This document shows positions 1-8,615 of a stretch of DNA of 64,000 nt, piece by piece. The notes beneath the pieces were generated by a model. That model saw only the letters and a list, made by a program, of their open reading frames with translations, ran no database searches and was not told the DNA's origin. Positions within the stretch are counted from its first letter, which is position 1, and each line of letters opens with the position of its first letter. This stretch comes from Flammeovirgaceae bacterium 311 (GTDB taxonomy: Bacteria > Bacteroidota > Bacteroidia > Cytophagales > Cyclobacteriaceae): contig CP004371.1 in the NCBI GenBank assembly GCA_000597885.1, forward strand, positions 2,496,501-2,560,500. The letters are read 5' to 3'. Both the position numbers and the translations under genes were made by a program.

Positions 1-675
1 ATGCTTGTAAGATTAGGCAGTGATGCTCTACTTTCAGTACAAAAGAGCCGCATTACGTAAAAAAGGTTTGTTGGGTTACTGAAAAAACCCTCAAGACCGA
101 TAATCCAAACACTATCACTACTTTAACAATTGGTTCTTTTATGAACGCTCTAGATACATGTTATCATAAAATTGCAATATTAAAAGACATCGTAAGATTT
201 ATTAAAAGTAAAATTAATAAATTTTAATTTTATTTTAATGTAAGATTTGGTGCTTGATGTTACAACCTTACTTACCTTTGTTATAGATAATCTGGAAAAG
301 TGACAAACCTTTTCCGCAACTGACTTCCTAAGCTTTCTTTAATCATAGTACCGGATGGGAATTTTTAAAGCACAATTATTCAGAAGCAGCACGCCACAGG
401 CGCCAGCAACTGTCTACTGTTCAGAAACTTCCGGTATAGCAGCTATACTCCTCCACATTAACCTTTATTGCCTGACTGGGTTCCCGATGCTAAATGCCCT
501 TCCCTGGGCTAACCCACCAAGATAAAAAGCAATCCCCATGTACCCTTAGCAACAGGGATGTTGCGGGTACACACCACACCACACGCTTCAGACAATACAT
601 CGCTCACAACCCATTGACACCAAAACGCTACCCTTGAAAAGTAGCTACACATAACAAATAACAGGTCTGTTCGGA
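1..675. other. Non-coding AT-rich leader region upstream of the giant type A adhesin
   Basis: No credible gene is visible here. The only open frame of note, on the minus strand near the adhesin start, has no recognisable protein character and runs through a hairpin. The stretch is AT-rich around 150-290 and holds one copy of the heptamer ATGTAAG (238-244), which recurs upstream of other surface genes in this window. A sequence resembling the Bacteroidota -7 element TAnnTTTG is at 273-280 (TACCTTTG), but no well-spaced -33 box is seen and it lies almost 500 bp from the start codon. Its promoter role is therefore uncertain. Confidence 0.5.
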
Positions 676-715
676 ACCGTCCCCTCAAGTGCTTTAGGGC
701 ACTTGAGGGGACGGT
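676..715. promoter_or_regulatory. Perfect 17-bp inverted repeat (hairpin) just upstream of the adhesin start
   Basis: Left arm 676-692 and right arm 699-715 are perfect reverse complements with a 6-base loop. The hairpin ends 45 bp before the ATG at 761, so it probably lies in the 5' untranslated leader. It is not followed by a T-run, so it does not look like a simple intrinsic terminator. It could be an mRNA-stabilising leader hairpin, an attenuator, or the end of an upstream transcript. The structure is seen directly; the role is inference. Confidence 0.7.
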
Positions 716-760
716 CAGCAACTTTTCTGGAAAAGCTTTAAACAACAAACCCAAATACAA

Positions 761-3700
761 ATGAACAAACTTTTACAAATCGGGTGGAGTACAACCAGGA
801 ACAGCCTGGCCCGGTACACCTTTACGCTCCTCGCCATGCTGCTCATAACGGGCAGTGGGTATGCACAGGAAACCACTACCACAGTGGTTTATGGCAGTGA
901 TCCTGACCTAACCTACAGCACATTTCCTACAGTAACTTCCGATAAGGATGACTATGCTCCGGGTGAAACTGCTATTATCACTGGTACTGGTTGGACGTTA
1001 GACCAGTTTGTAGATATTCACCTTGAAGAAGAGCCTGCTCATGATCACCACCATGGTTATCATGATACACAGGTGAATGCTGATGGTATCTGGGAAATTA
1101 GATATCCTATTGAGGAAAGGCATTTAGGCGTGAAGTTTACTGTCATTGTTGATGGTAAGCAGACTGGGTATCAGGCTACCACTATATTTTACGATGGTAG
1201 AGCAGAAATATCAAGTGTATCTCCAGGCACTTTTTCTCCAAATTCAAGTCTTGGAGAAAAGGATGAAGTTATTATTACTGGTCTTAACAATGGCAATAGC
1301 GGCGGAAATAACGCAATCGGAAATTTTAATGTAAGGATCTTCAATAGTGCAAATCAGCATGTTTGGACTTCTGAGCAAGTCAATATTCCAAATGGAAGTT
1401 CAAATAATTTTACTTGGAATGGCACCTACAACATAAGCTCATTAACAGGCTTCGTTCCAGATGGTACCTATCGAGCAATCGCCTACAAGGGTAATGAAGC
1501 ATCAGCAGAGCCCGAATCTATAACAAAGCAAATAATAGTTGATAACACGGCACCAAAAATTACAGTCAATCAAGCCGCAAGTCAGGCAGACCCAACTGCT
1601 GGTTCAACAATAAATTTTACTATAACTTTTAGTGAAGCTGTCACGGGTTTCACAGAAAGTGATATAACATTAAGCGGAACAGCGGGAGCTACAACTGCAG
1701 TTGTAACAGCAATTGGCACCACAGGCACAACTTATAATGTTGGGGTTAGTGGAATGACAACTAATGGTACCGTTATAGCTTCAATTGGCGCCGGTGTAGC
1801 TCAAGATGCTGCAGGTAATGCTAATACTGCTTCAACGAGCACAGATAACGTCGTATCATATACAGGCGCATGTACTGCACCTTCTATATCTACCCAGCCA
1901 ATAGCTCAAACAATAACTTATGCTGGCAATGCTTCTTATTCAGTTACTGCAACAGGAACTGCTACATTAAACTATCAGTGGGAGGAATTTACTACATCCT
2001 GGAATCCAATATACAATGGCGGGGTTTATTCAGGAGCAACAACTGCAACTTTAACTTTAACAAAACCACCTGTTGCATTGAGTGGCAGAAAATATCGTGT
2101 AGTTGTTACTGGAGCTTGTAATCCTGTAGCTACTAGTGATGGGAATGCTACTTTAACTGTAAATAAAGCCGATCAGCAGATCAACGTAACTACAGCGGCT
2201 CCTGAAAGTGCAGTTTACAACACCACCTTCACTGTGGAAGCTTCTGCTACTTCAGGTCTTCCTGTTAGCTTCGCCAGCGCCGGTACCCTAAGCAATGTGG
2301 CCGGTCTTTACACCATGACCTCTGGTACTGGCAGCGGTACAGTAACCATCAGCCAGGCTGGTAACGACAACTACAATGCAGCTACTGCAGTAACAGCTAC
2401 TGTAAATGCAGTGAAAGCCGATCAGCAGATCAACGTAACTACAGCGGCTCCTGAAAGTGCAGTTTACAACACCACCTTCACTGTGGAAGCTTCTGCTACT
2501 TCAGGTCTTCCTGTTAGCTTCGCCAGCGCCGGTACCCTAAGCAATGTGGCCGGTCTTTACACCATGACCTCTGGTACTGGCAGCGGTACAGTAACCATCA
2601 GCCAGGCTGGTAACGACAACTACAATGCAGCTACTGCAGTAACAGCTACTGTAAATGCAGTGAAAGCCGATCAGCAGATCAACGTAACTACAGCGGCTCC
2701 TGAAAGTGCAGTTTACAACACCACCTTCACTGTGGAAGCTTCTGCTACTTCAGGTCTTCCTGTTAGCTTCGCCAGCGCCGGTACCCTAAGCAATGTGGCC
2801 GGTCTTTACACCATGACCTCTGGTACTGGCAGCGGTACAGTAACCATCAGCCAGGCTGGTAACGACAACTACAATGCAGCTACTGCAGTAACAGCTACTG
2901 TAAATGCAGTGAAAGCCGATCAGCAGATCAACGTAACTACAGCGGCTCCTGAAAGTGCAGTTTACAACACCACCTTCACTGTGGAAGCTTCTGCTACTTC
3001 AGGTCTTCCTGTTAGCTTCGCCAGCGCCGGTACCCTAAGCAATGTGGCCGGTCTTTACACCATGACCTCTGGTACTGGCAGCGGTACAGTAACCATCAGC
3101 CAGGCTGGTAACGACAACTACAATGCAGCTACTGCAGTAACAGCTACTGTAAATGCAGTGAAAGCCGATCAGCAGATCAACGTAACTACAGCGGCTCCTG
3201 AAAGTGCAGTTTACAACACCACCTTCACTGTGGAAGCTTCTGCTACTTCAGGTCTTCCTGTTAGCTTCGCCAGCGCCGGTACCCTAAGCAATGTGGCCGG
3301 TCTTTACACCATGACCTCTGGTACTGGCAGCGGTACAGTAACCATCAGCCAGGCTGGTAACGACAACTACAATGCAGCTACTGCAGTAACAGCTACTGTA
3401 AATGCAGTGAAAGCCGATCAGCAGATCAACGTAACTACAGCGGCTCCTGAAAGTGCAGTTTACAACACCACCTTCACTGTGGAAGCTTCTGCTACTTCAG
3501 GTCTTCCTGTTAGCTTCGCCAGCGCCGGTACCCTAAGCAATGTGGCCGGTCTTTACACCATGACCTCTGGTACTGGCAGCGGTACAGTAACCATCAGCCA
3601 GGCTGGTAACGACAACTACAATGCAGCTACTGCAGTAACAGCTACTGTAAATGCAGTGAAAGCCGATCAGCAGATCAACGTAACTACAGCGGCTCCTGAA

Positions 3701-6685
3701 AGTGCAGTTTACAACACCACCTTCACTGTGGAAGCTTCTGCTACTTCAGGTCTTCCTGTTAGCTTCGCCAGCGCCGGTACCCTAAGCAATGTGGCCGGTC
3801 TTTACACCATGACCTCTGGTACTGGCAGCGGTACAGTAACCATCAGCCAGGCTGGTAACGACAACTACAATGCAGCTACTGCAGTAACAGCTACTGTAAA
3901 TGCAGTGAAAGCCGATCAGCAGATCAACGTAACTACAGCGGCTCCTGAAAGTGCAGTTTACAACACCACCTTCACTGTGGAAGCTTCTGCTACTTCAGGT
4001 CTTCCTGTTAGCTTCGCCAGCGCCGGTACCCTAAGCAATGTGGCCGGTCTTTACACCATGACCTCTGGTACTGGCAGCGGTACAGTAACCATCAGCCAGG
4101 CTGGTAACGACAACTACAATGCAGCTACTGCAGTAACAGCTACTGTAAATGCAGTGAAAGCCGATCAGCAGATCAACGTAACTACAGCGGCTCCTGAAAG
4201 TGCAGTTTACAACACCACCTTCACTGTGGAAGCTTCTGCTACTTCAGGTCTTCCTGTTAGCTTCGCCAGCGCCGGTACCCTAAGCAATGTGGCCGGTCTT
4301 TACACCATGACCTCTGGTACTGGCAGCGGTACAGTAACCATCAGCCAGGCTGGTAACGACAACTACAATGCAGCTACTGCAGTAACAGCTACTGTAAATG
4401 CAGTGAAAGCCGATCAGCAGATCAACGTAACTACAGCGGCTCCTGAAAGTGCAGTTTACAACACCACCTTCACTGTGGAAGCTTCTGCTACTTCAGGTCT
4501 TCCTGTTAGCTTCGCCAGCGCCGGTACCCTAAGCAATGTGGCCGGTCTTTACACCATGACCTCTGGTACTGGCAGCGGTACAGTAACCATCAGCCAGGCT
4601 GGTAACGACAACTACAATGCAGCTACTGCAGTAACAGCTACTGTAAATGCAGTGAAAGCCGATCAGCAGATCAACGTAACTACAGCGGCTCCTGAAAGTG
4701 CAGTTTACAACACCACCTTCACTGTGGAAGCTTCTGCTACTTCAGGTCTTCCTGTTAGCTTCGCCAGCGCCGGTACCCTAAGCAATGTGGCCGGTCTTTA
4801 CACCATGACCTCTGGTACTGGCAGCGGTACAGTAACCATCAGCCAGGCTGGTAACGACAACTACAATGCAGCTACTGCAGTAACAGCTACTGTAAATGCA
4901 GTGAAAGCCGATCAGCAGATCACCTGGAATGCTCCAGCTGCCATCACCTATGGCACTGCGCTTTCTGCTACACAGCTCAATGCTTCTGTAGCCGGTGTGA
5001 CTGGTGGTTCTACCCCTGGTGCTTTAACTTACTCACCAGCTGCAGGCACTAAACTCAATGCTGGTCCTCATACCTTATCTGTAACTGCTGCTGAAACTAG
5101 CAACTACAATGAAGCTTCCGAAACAGTAAGCATCACTGTTGATAAAGCTGATGCTGATATCGACGTAGAAGGTACTACTGTTACTTACAATGGTGCAGCT
5201 CACGGTGCAACTGGAACAGCTACTGGTGTTGACGGCGAAGATCTAAGCAGCCTGCTTGACCTTGGCGCAAGCTTCACTAACGTTCCTGGTGGTACTGCCA
5301 ACTGGACCTTCGCTGGCAACAGCAACTATAATGCTGCCAACGGAACTGCTGCCATTGTGATTGATCGTCGTAATATTACCGTGACTGCAAATGCTGGTCA
5401 ATTTAAATTCTGCGGACAAGTAGATCCGATCTTTACCTACACTTCAAGTGAAATGTTGTTGCCAGGCAACAGCTTCTCAGGTAAACTTACTCGTGTACCC
5501 GGTGAGACAGTTGGTGAGTATGGATATGCCTTAGGCGACTTGGCAGCAGGTAACAACTACACTGTATCATTGGCTACAATTACACCCGCAACTTTTAGGA
5601 TCAAGGGCATAACAGTTAGCTCAAGTGATGCAAGTACCCCTCGTAACTATACCGAATCTGTTACTATTGTTATTTCAGTAAAAGATGGTGCTAGTACCTC
5701 AGCTTTTGGTGTGCCTGGTGTACCAGTAACCATCACTGTAAATGAGACATCATATACTGAAACAACTAACACAGATGGTCATGCTACCTTTAACCTAGGA
5801 AGTCAGAATGTTGGTGTCTATATGGTTGAAGTGAATGGAGGCAATTGCTACACCGCCGAGGAATATCTACCTGTATACAATCCAGATGGTGGTTTCGTAA
5901 CTGGCGGAGGATGGATATGGTCACCACAAAATCCTGCTCTACTCTATATGCAAAATGAAGGAAGAGCTAATTTTGGATTTGTTGCCAAATACAAGCAAGG
6001 TAAAAATGCACTTAATGAGGTAGATGGAAGTACAGAATTCCAATATCAACTTGGGAATCTAAACTTTAAGAGCTCTTCTCATACTGCTGGTACCCTTGTT
6101 ATCTCAGGCGGCTTTAAAGCTTCTTTCAAAGGTGAAGGCTACATTAACAATAATACATCAACTGTTTATCAGTTCATGGTTGTTGCCACCGATGGCCAGG
6201 CTTCTGGAGGAAACGGATCTGACGACAGGTTCAGAATGAAGATCTGGAATAAAGTGACTGGAGTTGTGGTCTATGATAACCAAGCAGGAGCTGAAAATGC
6301 AGATCTATCAGAACTAACAATCATCAGAGGCGGTTCAATCGTAATCCACACGCCTCCTACCAAAGGCGGCAAAAATGCTACTGCTAGCACTATGCGTGTA
6401 ATCGATGAGCCTGTGGTTACTGGTCCTGACTTCAACAGCATCAATGCTTACCCGAACCCGCTGAAACAGCAGCTGTTTGTGGAGCTTCCTGAAATGGAAG
6501 AACAGCAGGTTGCGCTGACCATCTACACCCTTGACGGACGTGTGATGACTCAGAAGAAGGTTCAGACCAACGGTGCTGCGATGCGCGTGGAACTGGAAGA
6601 AAGGTTTGAGCTGTGGTCTGGCGGCGTTTACCTGCTGAAGGTAGAAGCGAAGGATCAGCAAAAAGTAATCAGACTTGTGAAATAA
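761..6685 (+). CDS. Giant secreted adhesin-like protein with 11 identical repeats and T9SS type A sorting domain
   Basis: The protein has 1974 residues. It opens with a signal peptide (about residues 1-35, ending SGYAQ), then a domain of the kind that precedes Ig-like arrays in Bacteroidota surface proteins (about 45-135), an Ig-like domain typical of large adhesins (about 265-370, 'SEAVTGFTESDITLSG'), and another Ig-like segment. Residues about 470-1382 are eleven identical 83-residue repeats. Two MBG/YDG-type domains follow (about 1388-1620). A region starting FVTGGGWIWSP near residue 1713 resembles the 'post-COAP-1' domain. The C-terminus (about 1895-1974, with YPNP and GGVYLLKV..KVIRLVK) is a T9SS type A (Por secretion tail) sorting domain, implying export across the outer membrane and surface anchoring or release. 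The ATG at 761 gives the intact signal peptide. The role is probably adhesion or matrix; the ligand is unknown. Confidence 0.85.
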   Translation: MNKLLQIGWSTTRNSLARYTFTLLAMLLITGSGYAQETTTTVVYGSDPDLTYSTFPTVTSDKDDYAPGETAIITGTGWTLDQFVDIHLEEEPAHDHHHGYHDTQVNADGIWEIRYPIEERHLGVKFTVIVDGKQTGYQATTIFYDGRAEISSVSPGTFSPNSSLGEKDEVIITGLNNGNSGGNNAIGNFNVRIFNSANQHVWTSEQVNIPNGSSNNFTWNGTYNISSLTGFVPDGTYRAIAYKGNEASAEPESITKQIIVDNTAPKITVNQAASQADPTAGSTINFTITFSEAVTGFTESDITLSGTAGATTAVVTAIGTTGTTYNVGVSGMTTNGTVIASIGAGVAQDAAGNANTASTSTDNVVSYTGACTAPSISTQPIAQTITYAGNASYSVTATGTATLNYQWEEFTTSWNPIYNGGVYSGATTATLTLTKPPVALSGRKYRVVVTGACNPVATSDGNATLTVNKADQQINVTTAAPESAVYNTTFTVEASATSGLPVSFASAGTLSNVAGLYTMTSGTGSGTVTISQAGNDNYNAATAVTATVNAVKADQQINVTTAAPESAVYNTTFTVEASATSGLPVSFASAGTLSNVAGLYTMTSGTGSGTVTISQAGNDNYNAATAVTATVNAVKADQQINVTTAAPESAVYNTTFTVEASATSGLPVSFASAGTLSNVAGLYTMTSGTGSGTVTISQAGNDNYNAATAVTATVNAVKADQQINVTTAAPESAVYNTTFTVEASATSGLPVSFASAGTLSNVAGLYTMTSGTGSGTVTISQAGNDNYNAATAVTATVNAVKADQQINVTTAAPESAVYNTTFTVEASATSGLPVSFASAGTLSNVAGLYTMTSGTGSGTVTISQAGNDNYNAATAVTATVNAVKADQQINVTTAAPESAVYNTTFTVEASATSGLPVSFASAGTLSNVAGLYTMTSGTGSGTVTISQAGNDNYNAATAVTATVNAVKADQQINVTTAAPESAVYNTTFTVEASATSGLPVSFASAGTLSNVAGLYTMTSGTGSGTVTISQAGNDNYNAATAVTATVNAVKADQQINVTTAAPESAVYNTTFTVEASATSGLPVSFASAGTLSNVAGLYTMTSGTGSGTVTISQAGNDNYNAATAVTATVNAVKADQQINVTTAAPESAVYNTTFTVEASATSGLPVSFASAGTLSNVAGLYTMTSGTGSGTVTISQAGNDNYNAATAVTATVNAVKADQQINVTTAAPESAVYNTTFTVEASATSGLPVSFASAGTLSNVAGLYTMTSGTGSGTVTISQAGNDNYNAATAVTATVNAVKADQQINVTTAAPESAVYNTTFTVEASATSGLPVSFASAGTLSNVAGLYTMTSGTGSGTVTISQAGNDNYNAATAVTATVNAVKADQQITWNAPAAITYGTALSATQLNASVAGVTGGSTPGALTYSPAAGTKLNAGPHTLSVTAAETSNYNEASETVSITVDKADADIDVEGTTVTYNGAAHGATGTATGVDGEDLSSLLDLGASFTNVPGGTANWTFAGNSNYNAANGTAAIVIDRRNITVTANAGQFKFCGQVDPIFTYTSSEMLLPGNSFSGKLTRVPGETVGEYGYALGDLAAGNNYTVSLATITPATFRIKGITVSSSDASTPRNYTESVTIVISVKDGASTSAFGVPGVPVTITVNETSYTETTNTDGHATFNLGSQNVGVYMVEVNGGNCYTAEEYLPVYNPDGGFVTGGGWIWSPQNPALLYMQNEGRANFGFVAKYKQGKNALNEVDGSTEFQYQLGNLNFKSSSHTAGTLVISGGFKASFKGEGYINNNTSTVYQFMVVATDGQASGGNGSDDRFRMKIWNKVTGVVVYDNQAGAENADLSELTIIRGGSIVIHTPPTKGGKNATASTMRVIDEPVVTGPDFNSINAYPNPLKQQLFVELPEMEEQQVALTIYTLDGRVMTQKKVQTNGAAMRVELEERFELWSGGVYLLKVEAKDQQKVIRLVK
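2168..4906 (+). repeat. Eleven tandem 249-bp (83-codon) repeats
   Basis: Unit boundaries fall at 2168, 2417 and so on to 4907, exactly 249 bp apart, followed by a short partial unit that runs into a different domain. The copies I compared appear identical at nucleotide level, including third codon positions. This implies very recent expansion or continual homogenisation by recombination. Each unit encodes one Ig-like/MBG-like beta module beginning ADQQINVTT. Copy number may vary between strains and is easily mis-assembled. Confidence 0.95.
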
Positions 6686-6704
6686 TAGATGTTAAACATG
6701 TGTG

Positions 6705-6735
6705 AAAGCCCGGCCATTTGGTCGGGCTTTTTTTT
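6705..6735 (+). terminator. Rho-independent terminator after the type A adhesin
   Basis: An 11-bp stem AAAGCCCGGCC/GGTCGGGCTTT (one G-U pair) with loop ATTT is followed by a run of T, 19 bp after the adhesin stop codon. Confidence 0.9.
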
Positions 6736-8014
6736 GTTTCAGCACCTGGCAGGTAGATGTTCTGCACCTGTAACCACGGGAACTGCGATAGAGTAAGTAA
6801 TAGTAAAGGGGACTTGAACAGACACTTTTCTAAACCAACTCCATATGTGGCAGATTCCTATGTGCCTCCAGCTCATGTTTGTCTCTTAGTTACCTCGACA
6901 GTTGTCTGCACGACAACTGCACAATATATAAACACAAGCAGGCAACCAAATGAGAAAATCGGAGATGCACAACACCTTTAAAATCTAAGGCACTGCCAGT
7001 AAAATTTGTAGGTAATACAAAGTAGGCATCCACAGAAATCTCTGGTAATGAAGATTTTTTAACAAAAGGCTTTACCCCATTTATAAACAGGGTCCAAATG
7101 ATTCTACCAAGAAGCTTTTGTGCTAAAAATAAAGTTCAGGTGTAAGTTCAGGATAATTTTTTATACTAATCCCCCAAGGCTAATTCAGGCATAATTCTAC
7201 TTTCAAAAGAGGGGAATTTAAATAATCATATTATAGTCTTCCCCTTAAATCATAGCCGTAAAATTGATAATCATCTATATATCAGCCCTATATCGATATA
7301 ATTTTAGCCTATTTTCACTTATTTTTAATTCTTATTTAATCTATTTTTAATGCAATTTTTAGCGTATAATGTTTTAACATCCTTACCTTAGTACTATAAA
7401 TTAGAGAATGATTACAACGCAGTAGGAGTAAGATATTCTTTAAAAATCATCAATATACCATACGAAGCACGGGGGATCTGGAAAAGCGCAAATTGCAATA
7501 CAAGGCTGTTGTATTGCAATTGCCAGGTGAGAAAGACTCTTTGTGTTAGTGTAGAAACACAGAAATGCCTGGAGTAAGTAGTATCCTGCATCCTCTGGAT
7601 AATTGCTGTTACCTTACTTAAAACAGAACTCTTCGTGTAAAGGCACGACCTACGATGAGCACATCATTTGCGCTGATAACATAGTAGAACTATCAGCCAG
7701 TTTTTTCATTGACACAGACATAAACAGGTTCAGGAGGCGGATGCAGCTATTTACAAGCGGAGATATGTTTCCAGCCTGTTGAAAAATGCAAATACCATTT
7801 CCCGACTCTTAAGCACTTTGCCACCGGGAAAATGCTGATGCTATTGTAACCATAATATCGATAAGAAAAACGAACATCCGGTGATGTACGGGTAAACACC
7901 TATGCTTCCACGGATAGCTTAGCAATAAAACCTAAAACCCCTGATGAGAAGCAAAATTCTTTACGTCCAATAAATTTTAACAAACACAATCCTAACTTTC
8001 AAACAATTATTCTC
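6736..8014. other. 1.28-kb non-coding region between the adhesin and a small secreted protein
   Basis: No convincing gene is present. A 74-codon open frame at 6757-6981 lacks any protein-like pattern. The region is AT-rich between 7100 and 7400, typical of promoter or leader DNA. It contains an 8-bp inverted repeat at 6899-6919 (arms CAGTTGTC/GACAACTG) and a perfect 13-bp inverted repeat at 7491-7521. A small RNA or a long 5' leader for the gene at 8015 is possible, but nothing in the sequence proves it. Confidence 0.5.
7491..7521. repeat. Perfect 13-bp inverted repeat in intergenic DNA
   Basis: Left arm AATTGCAATACAA at 7491-7503 and its exact reverse complement at 7509-7521 are separated by GGCTG. 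No T-run follows. It could be an operator for a dimeric regulator or a hairpin in a non-coding RNA. Confidence 0.6.
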
Positions 8015-8470
8015 ATGAAAAAAACAATTTTTACCCTCGCCTTCGCATTTGTTGCTTTCTTCGCTGTTAACACAGCCCAGGCTCAGAACGCACACTTTAC
8101 TGATGTAGTTGTCAATGGCCTCACCGTTACTGGCAAAGTGGCTGGTCTGGGCAGTAGCTCAGGTTTGGTTACTGTAGTATATGCTGCATCGGTTACTGCT
8201 TCCAAAACCTGCTCAACCCGTGGAAATGACATGGAGGTTCCGCCATTTACCGAGACAGCGAGTGCAACCGCCAGCGACACCTATAGAGCTGACAGAAACG
8301 GACGTATCACATTCTCTTTAACACTGGATATCTCTCAAATGGGAAGCGACTTTGATTTTAATAGCTGCCCTAACGGATTGGTAGAAAACATTGTAGAATC
8401 GGTATTATCCAAGAGCCTTACCTTCTCCACGGCCAGTGGCAGAACAGGCAGCTATGAATTTGCCGAGTAA
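8015..8470 (+). CDS. Small secreted protein of unknown function
   Basis: The 151-residue product has a clear signal peptide (MKKTIFTLAFAFVAFFAVNTAQAQ, cleaved near residue 24). The mature part of about 127 residues is rich in Thr, Ser, Ala and Val, with the alternating pattern of a beta-sandwich. It has two cysteines (in KTCSTRG and NSCPNG) that could form a disulfide. I do not recognise a named family. It stands alone between a long non-coding stretch and a terminator-like hairpin, so it is probably monocistronic. A periplasmic or surface location is inferred from the signal peptide alone. Confidence 0.75.
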   Translation: MKKTIFTLAFAFVAFFAVNTAQAQNAHFTDVVVNGLTVTGKVAGLGSSSGLVTVVYAASVTASKTCSTRGNDMEVPPFTETASATASDTYRADRNGRITFSLTLDISQMGSDFDFNSCPNGLVENIVESVLSKSLTFSTASGRTGSYEFAE

Positions 8471-8486
8471 TCTCCTGCTACCTTAA

Positions 8487-8530
8487 AAGCTAAGGGCCAG
8501 GGTAAACACACCGGCCCTTAGCTTCTTTAT
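8487..8530 (+). terminator. Probable terminator after the small secreted protein
   Basis: A 12-bp perfect stem AAGCTAAGGGCC (8487-8498) / GGCCCTTAGCTT (8513-8524) with a 14-base loop is followed by CTTTATT. The T-run is weak, so termination efficiency is uncertain. Confidence 0.65.
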
Positions 8531-8615
8531 TGCATAGTTATTTCCTGCAAAGCCTGTCCAAGTGTATACTTTGCCTGAAATTGAATAAAACCATAAGGTA
8601 AGTTCAGCATTTACC

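Noticed and set aside
509-760. 83-codon minus-strand open frame before the first adhesin
   Set aside because: Runs through a perfect hairpin, has no protein-like pattern, and lies in promoter/leader DNA.
2168-4906. Regular repeats that could suggest a CRISPR array
   Set aside because: Units are 249 bp, contiguous without variable spacers, and in frame within a coding sequence. They are protein repeats.
6757-6981. 74-codon plus-strand open frame
   Set aside because: Composition looks random, it begins just after a terminator, and no domain is recognisable.
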